Origin: Actinomycetes bacterium
GTDB lineage: Bacteria > Actinomycetota > Acidimicrobiia > Acidimicrobiales > Acidimicrobiaceae
DNA: 64,000 nt
Assembly (NCBI GenBank): GCA_021819205.1
Contig: JAKARV010000006.1
Span: 21,506-85,505, forward strand
Direction of reading: 5' to 3'
The notes under the pieces were generated by a model, which did not search any database, was not told the origin of the DNA, and worked only from the letters and a program-made list of their open reading frames with translations. Both the position numbers and the translations under genes were made by a program. Below are positions 28,401-36,138 of this stretch, one piece after another. Position 1 is the first letter of the stretch; every line of letters begins with the position of its first letter.

Positions 28401-28931
28401 GCCTTCAAGGCGCAGGACAACCGGGAGCACGACATCTTCGACTCCGACGACTACTTCCAAGAGCACGGCGGGATGATCGCGGCGGCGCGGGCTGCTGGGA
28501 ACTCCGGGATCGCCGGGTACTTCGGAGACTCATCGGTCCAGGCTATGCCCAAGGTGCGCTCTATCGAGGAGGAGGCCGCCCGGGTGGTGAGAACCCGGGT
28601 GGTGAATCCGAAGTGGATCGATGCCATGATGAACCATGGATACAAGGGGGCGTCCGAGATGGCGGCAACCGTGGACTACCTTTTCGGGTACGACGCCACC
28701 GCCGAAGTCGCCCGGGATTGGATGTACGACGCGGTGGCCGACCGCTACGTGGCCGACGCCGAGGTGGCCACGTTCATCCGGGAGGTCAATCCGCACGCTT
28801 TGGTCTCGATCTGCGAGCGGCTCCTTGAGGCGGAGTCGAGGGGGATGTGGAGACCTTCTGGAGATCGTGCCGGCCAGGTGAGGTCGGCGCTGCTTCGGGT
28901 AGAGGGCGACGAGGAGGAGCGGTCGAGTTGA
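25410..28931 (+). CDS. cobN: Cobaltochelatase large subunit CobN (CobN/BchH family)
   Basis: CobN is the large metal-inserting subunit that, with two AAA/vWA partners, puts Co2+ into hydrogenobyrinic acid a,c-diamide. From GTG 25410, set by GGAGGGG at 25398-25404, the product is 1173 residues; ATG 25389 is an alternative. Typical segments are [64 protein letters not shown] and [17 protein letters not shown]. The family also includes Mg-chelatase BchH. The B12 riboswitch upstream, cobQ nearby and no chlorophyll genes favour cobalt. Its stop overlaps the next gene start by four bases. Confidence 0.9.
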   Translation: [1173 protein letters not shown]

Positions 28932-30655
28932 CTTTGGGCTTTGACGACGTGGTCGGGCAGCAGAACGCGAAGCTTGCGCTGGAGTTGACGGCGGTGGATC
29001 CGACCATTGGCGGGGTGCTGCTGGTGGGACCTCCAGGGTCGGCGAAGTCCACGTTGGCCCGTGGACTCGCTGCGCTGATGGGTGCTCGCTTTGTTGAACT
29101 CCCGCTAGGGGTCACCGAGGATCGGGTAAAGGGGAGCATAGATATCCAGTCAGCCCTCGCCGACGCGGCGATAAGAGTCTCCGACGGCCTGCTGGTGGCG
29201 GCCGACGGCGGGGTGCTCTACGTCGACGAGGTGAACCTCCTCCCCGACCACATAGTCGATCTGGTGCTGGACGCCGCTGCGACCGGGGTCAACCGGTTGG
29301 AGCGTGACGGCCTTTCCGCGGTCCAGCAGGCGCGATTCTCGCTGGTGGGGACCATGAATCCTGAGGAGGGAGAGCTGCGCCCGCAGCTGCTCGACCGCTT
29401 TGCCATGGTAGTTGCGATCGAACCGCTGTTGGAGCCGGAAGAGCGCCGGCTGGCGCTCGCCCGTAATTTTGGCTCGGCGCCCGCCGGTGCCGACGGCTTT
29501 GTCCTCCGGGTAGAGGAGGCGCGGGAACGCCTTTTGCACATCGACACCGCCGATGCGATCGATTGGGTCTCGCACTACTGCGCGCAGGCGCGGGTTAGCT
29601 CGCTCCGGGCTGATGTCGCCCTGGTGAAGGCGGTTGCCGCTTACACGGCGCTCTCCGGACGGATACGCCCCGAGCCCGGGGACGTGGAGCTGATCGCACC
29701 GCTGGTGATCGGACACCGGAGACGGCAGCCACCGGCAGCAAAAGAAGGCCGTTCCGGCGGCGAGAGGAGGGGGCACGCGGCCGATCGGGAGGCGAGCAGC
29801 GGCAGAGGGCCTTCTCACGCCGCTTCCTCGCGAGACGAGGATGTCGAAGCAGACGGTGGCGAAGCAGACGGTGGCGAGGCGGGGGAAGCCGACGCGGGCG
29901 GGGACGGAGTCCGGGAGAGTCTTCGCGCCGATCGGGATCCGGCTGTGGGCTTGGGGGAGGTCGAGCTGACCCGCCTTTCGAACCTGGGCGATGGAGAGGC
30001 GGGGGCAGAGACGGGAACGTCCAGCTTCTCTGGGGAGATCTCCATGGTGAAGACGATCCTTGCCCATCTTGAGAGCGGCGCGCCCGGGCGGCTTCAGCCC
30101 AAGGACCTCCGCCGTGTCGAGCGGAGCCGGAGGGAGGAGCGCTGCGTGGTGCTGGCGGTGGACACCTCGGGTTCGGTGGCATCGGAGCGCGCGGTGGTCT
30201 TTGCAAAAAGCGTCATTGCCGAGCTGCTAGATCGGGCCTACCAGCAGCGCGCGCAGGTGGCTGTGGTCGGCTTCGGGGGTGATGGGGCGGATGTGGTGCT
30301 CAGGCCGACCCGTTCGTTGGAGGTGGCCGCCAGCCGGTTGGAGCGGCTGGAGAGGGGGGGCCGGACGCCGCTTGCCGCTGGGTTGAGCGCGGCGCTTGCG
30401 CTCTGCCGCGAACTTCGGCAGCGCCACATCGAGCCGCTTCTGGTGGTGCTCTCCGACGGGAGGGCCACCGCTCCGGCTTCCGGTGACCCGGTGGCGGCAG
30501 CGCACGCGGTCGCCGGCGAAGTGCAAAGGGCAAAGCTCGATTCGGTGGTGGTCGATCTGGAGCAGGGCGGCGTCCGGCTTGGCCTTGCAAGGGGGCTTGC
30601 CGATGAGCTGGGGGCGCTCTACCTGGGTGGCGCCCTATCCGTCGGCGGCCACTGA
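28928..30655 (+). CDS. Chelatase AAA+/vWA subunit (fused ChlI-ChlD type), probable cobaltochelatase partner
   Basis: A motor and scaffold protein for metal insertion by CobN. TTG 28928 overlaps the cobN stop (TTGA) and follows GGAGGAG. The N-terminal AAA+ domain has Walker A GPPGSAKST, Walker B-like GGVLYVDEVNLL and FSLVGTMNPEEGELRPQLLDRF. A charged, repetitive linker with several DGGEAD-like units follows (about residues 270-370). The C-terminal von Willebrand A domain has the MIDAS motif DTSGS. One chain therefore does the work of separate I and D (or CobS and CobT) subunits. 575 residues. Convergent with mscL, overlapping its 3' end by 21 bases. Confidence 0.85.
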   Translation: MTLGFDDVVGQQNAKLALELTAVDPTIGGVLLVGPPGSAKSTLARGLAALMGARFVELPLGVTEDRVKGSIDIQSALADAAIRVSDGLLVAADGGVLYVDEVNLLPDHIVDLVLDAAATGVNRLERDGLSAVQQARFSLVGTMNPEEGELRPQLLDRFAMVVAIEPLLEPEERRLALARNFGSAPAGADGFVLRVEEARERLLHIDTADAIDWVSHYCAQARVSSLRADVALVKAVAAYTALSGRIRPEPGDVELIAPLVIGHRRRQPPAAKEGRSGGERRGHAADREASSGRGPSHAASSRDEDVEADGGEADGGEAGEADAGGDGVRESLRADRDPAVGLGEVELTRLSNLGDGEAGAETGTSSFSGEISMVKTILAHLESGAPGRLQPKDLRRVERSRREERCVVLAVDTSGSVASERAVVFAKSVIAELLDRAYQQRAQVAVVGFGGDGADVVLRPTRSLEVAASRLERLERGGRTPLAAGLSAALALCRELRQRHIEPLLVVLSDGRATAPASGDPVAAAHAVAGEVQRAKLDSVVVDLEQGGVRLGLARGLADELGALYLGGALSVGGH

Positions 30656-31054
30656 CGGCAGGTCTACGGTGCAGAAGGCGCATTTTGTGGCGGCGATCGG
30701 GATGGTGCTTAGGCAGGCGGGGCAGCTCTTGGTGGTGGCCGCTGCGGCCGGCTTCCGGCCGCTGGCGAGGGCTTGGGCACGCTCGATGGGCTTTATGACG
30801 AGGAAGAAGATCACCAGCGCCGTGACCAGGAATGCAATGGCGGCGTTGATCACCAGGCCATAGTGGAAGGCGGCTTTCCCAACGGTGAAGCTGAGCGCGG
30901 AGAAGTCGATTTTTCCGGGAATGCCAAGCAGCGGGGTGATGAGGTTGAGCACGACGGACTGGACTAAGGTGGTGACCGCTGCGCCGATCACCACCGCCAC
31001 CGCAAGGTTGACCACGTTGGCTTGCAGCAAGAACTTTTTGAAATCCTTCATCAT
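30635..31054 (-). CDS. mscL: Large-conductance mechanosensitive channel with C-terminal zinc-ribbon
   Basis: MscL is the pentameric osmotic safety valve of the inner membrane. From the ATG at 31054 (AGGAG six bases upstream; a second ATG follows at once) the product is 139 residues. It has the N-terminal amphipathic MKDFKKFLLQANVVNLAVAVVIG, TM1, a short periplasmic loop, TM2 (INAAIAFLVTALVIFFLVI) and KPIERAQ. An added tail has CPAC and CAFC pairs that look like a zinc ribbon. The longer open frame back to 31192 crosses a perfect palindrome and is not coding. Confidence 0.92.
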   Translation of the reverse strand: MMKDFKKFLLQANVVNLAVAVVIGAAVTTLVQSVVLNLITPLLGIPGKIDFSALSFTVGKAAFHYGLVINAAIAFLVTALVIFFLVIKPIERAQALASGRKPAAAATTKSCPACLSTIPIAATKCAFCTVDLPSVAADG

Positions 31055-31066
31055 CTCCGTCTCCTG

Positions 31067-31104
31067 GTCTTTGGCACTGCAGCGGCCGCTGCAGTGCCAA
31101 AGAC
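31067..31104. repeat. Perfect 38-bp palindrome in the mscL leader
   Basis: Two 19-base arms, GTCTTTGGCACTGCAGCGG and its exact complement, meet with no spacer between 31085 and 31086. On the mscL strand it ends one base before the AGGAG ribosome-binding site. There is no T-run on either side, so it is not an intrinsic terminator. It could be a dimer operator, a leader hairpin affecting mscL translation, or a cruciform-prone site. Confidence 0.85.
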
Positions 31105-31281
31105 TATCCCGTTTCAATCGCGAAAAGCCGTTGGATACGAGTTGATGTTCTCCGGCAAGCACCGGCTGTGGTCGATAAAACCCTAATTGCAAGTTGTTTA
31201 GTCGGAATTATCAGCTAAGCTCTTGGGTTGTTCAGATAGGTCGCACTTGCGTCAGTCCGGTTTGCAAGGGGGTCAGATAAG

Positions 31282-32214
31282 GTGAAGATCGCTGGAAGTG
31301 TAGTCGAGCTGGTCGGGAATACCCCGCTAGTCAGGCTGAACCGGGTTACCGAGGGGTGTGTCGCCTCCGTCGTTGCCAAGCTCGAGTTTTTCAACCCCGG
31401 AAATTCGGTCAAGGACCGGATCGGGGTGGCGATGATCGAGGCCGCCGAACGCGACGGCCAGCTCCATCCGGGGTCGGTAATCGTGGAGCCGACCAGCGGA
31501 AACACCGGCATAGCCCTGGCCATGGTGGCGGCAGCCCGGGGATACCGCTGCGTGCTCACCATGCCGGAGACCATGAGCAAGGAGCGGCGGATGCTGCTCC
31601 GGGCTTTTGGGGCGGAGCTGATCTTGACGCCGGGGCCGGAGGGAATGGGAGGGGCAATCGCCAAGGCCGAGGAGCTCGCCAAGAGCAACGACGGGTACGT
31701 CATCCTCCAGCAGTTCGAGAACCCGGCAAACCCGGCGATACACCGGGCCACCACCGCCGAGGAGATCTGGCGGGATACCGACGGGACCGTGGACATCGTC
31801 GTCGGCGGGGTCGGCACCGGGGGCACCGTCAGCGGGGTCGGGCAGGCGTTGAAGCCGCGCCGGCCGGAGCTTCGCATCGTCGCGGTCGAGCCGGCGGCCT
31901 CCCCGGTTCTATCGGGTGGGCAGAAGGGGCCGCACCCGATCCAGGGGATCGGTGCCGGCTTCGTTCCCGGCACCTACGATGCCGGAGTGATCGACGAGGT
32001 GATCCGGATCGAGAACGAGGACGCCTTCGACTACGCCCGGCGGATGGCGAAGGAGGAGGGTCTCCTGGTGGGGATCTCCTCTGGAGCGGCGGTGGCGGCG
32101 GCGCTCCAACTTGGAAGGCGGCCCGAGAACGCCGGGAAGCTGATCGTGGTGATCATCCCCTCCTACGGCGAGCGGTACCTCTCTACGCAGCTTTTTGCGG
32201 ATTTGGGCGACTGA
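31282..32214 (+). CDS. cysK: Cysteine synthase (O-acetylserine sulfhydrylase)
   Basis: CysK replaces the acetyl group of O-acetylserine with sulfide to give cysteine, using PLP. The 310-residue product has [14 protein letters not shown], the PLP-binding Lys44 in [11 protein letters not shown], the substrate loop PTSGNTG, the phosphate-binding [12 protein letters not shown] and the late GISSGAA motif. GTG 31282 is preceded by a weak purine stretch (GATAAG). It is directly followed by cysE with one base between, forming a serine-to-cysteine operon. Confidence 0.95.
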   Translation: MKIAGSVVELVGNTPLVRLNRVTEGCVASVVAKLEFFNPGNSVKDRIGVAMIEAAERDGQLHPGSVIVEPTSGNTGIALAMVAAARGYRCVLTMPETMSKERRMLLRAFGAELILTPGPEGMGGAIAKAEELAKSNDGYVILQQFENPANPAIHRATTAEEIWRDTDGTVDIVVGGVGTGGTVSGVGQALKPRRPELRIVAVEPAASPVLSGGQKGPHPIQGIGAGFVPGTYDAGVIDEVIRIENEDAFDYARRMAKEEGLLVGISSGAAVAAALQLGRRPENAGKLIVVIIPSYGERYLSTQLFADLGD

Positions 32215-32215
32215 G

Positions 32216-32857
32216 ATGTTTGGGGAGATGCGGGAAGACCTGCGCGCCGCGCTTGAGCGCGACCCGGCGGCGAGAAACGCCCTCGAGGTCGCGCTGCTCT
32301 ACCCGGGCGTCCACGCAGTCTGGGGTCACCGTATCGCTCATCGCCTCTGGATCGGCGGCCACCTCTTCGCCGGCAGGGCGCTATCCATGCTCTTCCGGTT
32401 GGCAACCGGGGTGGAGATCCACCCGGGTGCACAGCTTGGGCCGGGGCTCTTCATCGATCACGCGAGCGGGGTGGTCATCGGCGAGACCGCCGAGGTGGGC
32501 CGGGACGTGACCCTGTATCACGGGGTAACCCTGGGCGGGAGGTCGCTGTCAAAGGGGAAGCGCCACCCGACCCTGGAGGATCGGGTGGTAGTCGGTTCGG
32601 GGGCAAAGATCCTTGGCCCGGTGACCATCGGCCATGACACCCAGGTGGGGGCCAATGCGGTCGTTCTCGAGTCGATGCCGTCCCACGCGGTGGTTGTCGG
32701 GGTTCCGGCCAAGGTCGTCCGCCGGGATCCGCGGCTTTGCGCCGCGGTCGAGGAGGAGGACGAGGAGGGTACTATCACCGACCTCTCCTCCCGGTTGTCG
32801 ACCGACGCTTCCGGGCTGCCGAAGGCGGCATCGGACGTGGTCGACTACTCGATCTAG
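32216..32857 (+). CDS. cysE: Serine O-acetyltransferase
   Basis: CysE acetylates serine with acetyl-CoA, supplying CysK. The ATG at 32216, one base after the cysK stop, gives 213 residues. The N-terminal helical part has VHAVWGHRIAHRLW. The left-handed beta-helix has GVEIHPGAQLGPGLFIDHASGVVIGETA, LYHGVTLGG and KRHPTLEDRVVVGSGAKILG. It is of the short EpsC/CysE class. About 40 residues after the hexapeptide repeats form an acidic, variable tail. The cysK-cysE pair is likely one transcript. Confidence 0.94.
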   Translation: MFGEMREDLRAALERDPAARNALEVALLYPGVHAVWGHRIAHRLWIGGHLFAGRALSMLFRLATGVEIHPGAQLGPGLFIDHASGVVIGETAEVGRDVTLYHGVTLGGRSLSKGKRHPTLEDRVVVGSGAKILGPVTIGHDTQVGANAVVLESMPSHAVVVGVPAKVVRRDPRLCAAVEEEDEEGTITDLSSRLSTDASGLPKAASDVVDYSI

Positions 32858-32883
32858 GTCGGCGTTAACTCCGCCCCTGCCGG

Positions 32884-33684
32884 TTAGGACTGCAGCTTTC
32901 GGGAGATCTTCAGGTGCTCGGCGATCCGCGCGCGCCCCTCTTTCAGCGAGCCGGGGGAGTAGTAGACCGGTGCGGGGTGGCGCTGCAGCGGTCCGGCGGC
33001 GGCCGGTGCCGCAAAGGCTACCTCCCAGCGCTTGATCGGCCCCTGGAACTGGGTGGCGAGGAGTATTCCGGAGACGATCGCGAAGAGCGTTACCAGCGTG
33101 CGCAGCCGCGCCCGCCCCGGCTCGACTCCGCGCCGCGGGGTGGCGGCAAGATCGCGTCCGGCCGACCGGAACGAGCGGTTCGCGTAGGCGACGACGTGGA
33201 ACCCGAAGAGCAGAAGCCAGATGATCGAGAAGAGGATGTGCGCCGCGTCGAGGAAGGTGAGCGAGAAGGAGGTGGGGCCGCCAAAGGTCATCTCCACCCC
33301 GCTCCCGAAGACGATGAGGGTGGTGACGATGAAGGGGAGGGAGAGCAGCCTCAGGGGAAGCCATGGGGCGCCGGCCTCGACAAAGGCGGGTGACTGGCGG
33401 TAGTAGGCGATCGCGCGGTAGCTGTTGACGCCGATCTTGATCAAGAGCGCGGGCAGAATCACCAAGCCAATCGCGATGTGCCAGCCGATTGTTTTTGCGA
33501 TGAGCGGGATGGTGGCGAGTTCGGCCAGGATGAGGAGGAGAAGCAGGGCCCCAAAGATTGCCGCGCTCCGCGATACGCCGATCACCTTGGCGGAGGCGTT
33601 GTGAATCTCGGCGTCGAGGCGTTTCTGGCGAGCGTGGGGGAGGAGGTTGTCGAAGAAGGGTTCGGTGGTCTCAAAGTGCTGCAT
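32884..33684 (-). CDS. Integral membrane protein, cytochrome-b-like (function unknown)
   Basis: The 266-residue product has about five hydrophobic helices: near residues 40-60, 65-88, 110-127, 143-166 and 193-212. Histidines lie inside or at the ends of predicted helices in GWHIAIG, DAAHILFS and FGFHVVAY. This pattern suggests b-type haem ligands as in small cytochrome b561/DUF4405-like proteins, but no family signature is decisive. A soluble C-terminal tail of about 50 residues follows the last helix. It is convergent with cysE and divergent from the amino-acid transporter operon. Confidence 0.55.
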   Translation of the reverse strand: MQHFETTEPFFDNLLPHARQKRLDAEIHNASAKVIGVSRSAAIFGALLLLLILAELATIPLIAKTIGWHIAIGLVILPALLIKIGVNSYRAIAYYRQSPAFVEAGAPWLPLRLLSLPFIVTTLIVFGSGVEMTFGGPTSFSLTFLDAAHILFSIIWLLLFGFHVVAYANRSFRSAGRDLAATPRRGVEPGRARLRTLVTLFAIVSGILLATQFQGPIKRWEVAFAAPAAAGPLQRHPAPVYYSPGSLKEGRARIAEHLKISRKLQS

Positions 33685-33816
33685 GCGCTCTCCCCCTTTG
33701 TAGCTCTGCCGGGCCCGATGAGGGTATCCAGTTGCGTTCTGGTCAGCCTAGAGCGCCGATTTGGCATCCTGGATGGCGCGGCCATGAGCGGTAGCTTAGA
33801 AAAACTTTAAATTATG

Positions 33817-33845
33817 TTGTGAGACCTTTGACACACCTGTAATAT
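33817..33845 (+). promoter_or_regulatory. Candidate promoter for the branched-chain amino acid transporter operon
   Basis: TTGTGA at 33817 and TAATAT at 33840 are separated by 17 bases in an unusually AT-rich patch. They lie about 70 bases before the start of the binding-protein gene. Both hexamers are 4 of 6 matches to the primary sigma consensus. A TTGACA at 33828 has no suitably spaced -10. Confidence 0.4.
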
Positions 33846-33917
33846 TTTGAGCGAAGAGGTTTAGCCGGTGTTAACCGACCTCTCGCACAAATGCAACCTT
33901 AGGGGGAGTTCAACCAG

Positions 33918-35186
33918 ATGAAAATTCGTAAGTTCCTGTCCGCAGCCCTTTCGGTGACTGCGCTTGGTGCGTTGGCGGCTGCATGCGGCTCGTCCTCCTC
34001 GAGCAGCTCGTCCTCGACGACAAGCTCGGCACCCTCGTCGATTACCATTGGGACCGCCTACTCGGGTTCCGGCGCCTTCGCGACCTCGTCGGTTCCGGAG
34101 CTGAACGGCCTGAAGCTGTGGATGAGTTTGGAGAACGCCAAGGGCGGCGTCTACGTCGGGGCCTACAAGAAGCGGATCCCGTTGAAGCTGATCGCCTACA
34201 ACGACCAGAGCAGCGCGCAGACCGCCGGCGTCCAGTACAACCAGCTGATCACCCAGAACAAGGTGAACATTCTGGTAGCCGACTTCGGATCGGTGCTCAC
34301 CGCACCCGCCGTCTCCATCGCCCAGGCCCATCACCAGCTCCTCTTCGACCAGAGCGGAACCGGCATTCCGTTCTTCACGCCGGGGAACCCGTACATCGTG
34401 CTCTGCAACCTGCCGGAGTCGTCGATTTGGCCTACGCCGCTAGCCCAGTACATGATCAGCAAGAAGATCACCAAGGTGGCGATCGTGTACGGGACCAACG
34501 ACTTCGACGCCTCGCAGGCTGAGACGGTTCAGGCGAAGTTGAAGGCGGCCGGGATCACTCCGGTCTTCTATCAGGGAATCCCGACCTCGACCACCAGTTA
34601 CGGCACCATCCTAACCTCGATCGCCGCCACGCACCCGCAGGCGGTCCTCGAGTTGGGTTACCAGCCGAACGATACCGCGTTCCTGCAGGCGCTCCAGTCC
34701 TCGGGGCTCCACTTCCCGATGGTCTTCACCGTCTTCCCGGGGCAGCTCTTCAGCCTCTTCCAGCAGCAGGTCGGCAACGCTGGTTTGCAGTACACCTACA
34801 CCTACGCGACCAACTTCTTCCACAACTACACCTCGGTCAACGAGGGGTTGAACAGTGCGCAGTTCCTTGCGACGCTGAAGAAGCAGTACCCGTCGTCGGT
34901 CAACACCCTTGGCCTGCTCGGATACAACACCGGTCTGGTCGTTGAGGCGGCGCTGAAGAATGCGACCTCGCTCTCGCAGCTGGCACTTCGAAACGCCCTC
35001 ACCAAGGTGTCCGGGAACCTGAACACCGTTGATGGCAACTTCAAGATCAACTCCGAGGGTGCCCAGATCGGCGAGTTGCTTCCGGTGGCGCAGATTCTTC
35101 CATCCGGATCGACCACTAAGATTGGGATCGTCTATCCGAGTTCGGCGGCTAACGCGACGGCGGTATACCCAGCGCCCGGAGCGTAG
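33918..35186 (+). CDS. Branched-chain amino acid/amide ABC transporter, substrate-binding lipoprotein
   Basis: A periplasmic-type binding lipoprotein of the LivJ/LivK (peripla_BP_6) class. The 422-residue product has a signal peptide ending in the lipobox LAAAC, with lipid-modified Cys at residue 23. A Ser/Thr linker of about 20 residues follows, then ITIGTAYSGSGAFATSSVPELNGLKLW. Family-like segments include YNDQSSAQTAGVQYNQLI and the Tyr-rich YTYATNFFHNYTSVNE. It leads an operon with two permeases and two ATPases. The substrate may be a branched-chain amino acid, an amide or urea-like compound, which sequence alone does not settle. Confidence 0.88.
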   Translation: MKIRKFLSAALSVTALGALAAACGSSSSSSSSSTTSSAPSSITIGTAYSGSGAFATSSVPELNGLKLWMSLENAKGGVYVGAYKKRIPLKLIAYNDQSSAQTAGVQYNQLITQNKVNILVADFGSVLTAPAVSIAQAHHQLLFDQSGTGIPFFTPGNPYIVLCNLPESSIWPTPLAQYMISKKITKVAIVYGTNDFDASQAETVQAKLKAAGITPVFYQGIPTSTTSYGTILTSIAATHPQAVLELGYQPNDTAFLQALQSSGLHFPMVFTVFPGQLFSLFQQQVGNAGLQYTYTYATNFFHNYTSVNEGLNSAQFLATLKKQYPSSVNTLGLLGYNTGLVVEAALKNATSLSQLALRNALTKVSGNLNTVDGNFKINSEGAQIGELLPVAQILPSGSTTKIGIVYPSSAANATAVYPAPGA

Positions 35187-35216
35187 TTTCGTCCTTAAGG
35201 TTACTGTCAATGGCAT

Positions 35217-35242
35217 CGAGAGGGGAGTTCGCTCCCCTCTCG
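35217..35242 (+). other. Intercistronic stem-loop with a TTCG loop
   Basis: An 11-bp perfect stem (CGAGAGGGGAG paired with CTCCCCTCTCG) closes a TTCG tetraloop in the 73-base gap between the binding-protein gene and the first permease gene. It has no T-run. Such hairpins after binding-protein genes usually protect the upstream message from 3' exonucleases and raise its share relative to the permeases. Confidence 0.75.
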
Positions 35243-35259
35243 ATCTTGTGGAGGCATAG

Positions 35260-36138
35260 GTGCTTGTTGAGTACTCGATAGTTGCCGGCGTACTGCTCGG
35301 CCTGTTCTACGCGTTGATGGCGATGGGCCTCAATCTGGTTTTTGGCGTGCAGCGGATCATCAACCTTGCTCACGGCGACATGGTGATGCTCGGCGGCTTC
35401 GGGGCCTGGGAGCTTTACTACGGATACCACCTAAACCCGGTGGTGGCGATAGTGGTGATGATCCCGATCACGGTTGCAGTGGGTTTTGGCCTTTACTACC
35501 TGCTGATTCCCCGGCTCAAGAGCGCTGTCGACTTCGAGACGCTTTCCCTGGTGCTTTTTTTTGGAGTGTCCCAGGTTGTCGAGGCGCTCGCGGCGCTTGG
35601 ATTTGGGAACAACGAGCGGAGCCTCCCGGTGAGCTCGATACCATCGCACCCGGTTAACTTCTTGGGCCAGCCGTATCCGGCGGACTGGTGGGTGGCGGCC
35701 GGGGTCGCGCTCCCGCTGCTTGCGATCTTCTTCCTCTACCTGTACCGGACCCGCCTCGGACGGGAGACGCGGGCGGTGATGGCCGATGAGCATGAGGCGG
35801 TGAGCGTGGGAATCGATGCCGCCCGGGTCTCGGCGATCTCATTTGGAGTCGGCCTTGCCTTGGCCGCCGCCGCCGGAGTGCTTGCCGTCTTCGTCTTTGG
35901 GGGGGTGGACCCCTCCGAGGGGGTTGGAATCACCATCACCGCCTTTGCCATCATCGTTTTCGGCTCGTTGGGGAGCCCGCTCGGCACGGTGGTGGGGAGC
36001 ATCCTCTTTGGAGTGGCGTACCAACTGGCGCAGGTCTATACCCCATCGTGGTCTAACCTCGTTCCCTACGTCTTGGTCATCGGCACCATGCTGCTGCGCC
36101 CGCAGGGACTATTTGGCAGGAGGACACGGATTGCTTGA
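35260..36138 (+). CDS. Branched-chain amino acid ABC transporter permease (LivH type)
   Basis: One of two membrane subunits of a high-affinity amino acid importer. The 292-residue protein has about eight hydrophobic helices. It carries the LivH-type N-terminal segment YALMAMGLNLVFGVQRIINLAHGDMVMLGG and the EAA-like loop MADEHEAVSVGIDAARV. GTG 35260 follows GTGGAGGCATAG. It overlaps the next permease gene by 8 bases, indicating coupling. Confidence 0.9.
   Translation: MLVEYSIVAGVLLGLFYALMAMGLNLVFGVQRIINLAHGDMVMLGGFGAWELYYGYHLNPVVAIVVMIPITVAVGFGLYYLLIPRLKSAVDFETLSLVLFFGVSQVVEALAALGFGNNERSLPVSSIPSHPVNFLGQPYPADWWVAAGVALPLLAIFFLYLYRTRLGRETRAVMADEHEAVSVGIDAARVSAISFGVGLALAAAAGVLAVFVFGGVDPSEGVGITITAFAIIVFGSLGSPLGTVVGSILFGVAYQLAQVYTPSWSNLVPYVLVIGTMLLRPQGLFGRRTRIA

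Noticed and set aside
31055..31192. Upstream extension of the mscL frame
   Set aside because: It reads through the 38-bp palindrome and gives a Cys/Arg-rich sequence unlike MscL; the AGGAG site before ATG 31054 decides the start.
33828..33833. Perfect TTGACA as a -35 element
   Set aside because: There is no -10-like hexamer 16-18 bases downstream; TTGTGA with TAATAT at 17-base spacing fits better.
35816..36130. N-terminal extension of the LivM-type permease frame
   Set aside because: It is out-of-frame reading of the LivH-type gene; AGGAGG before TTG 36131 marks the real start.
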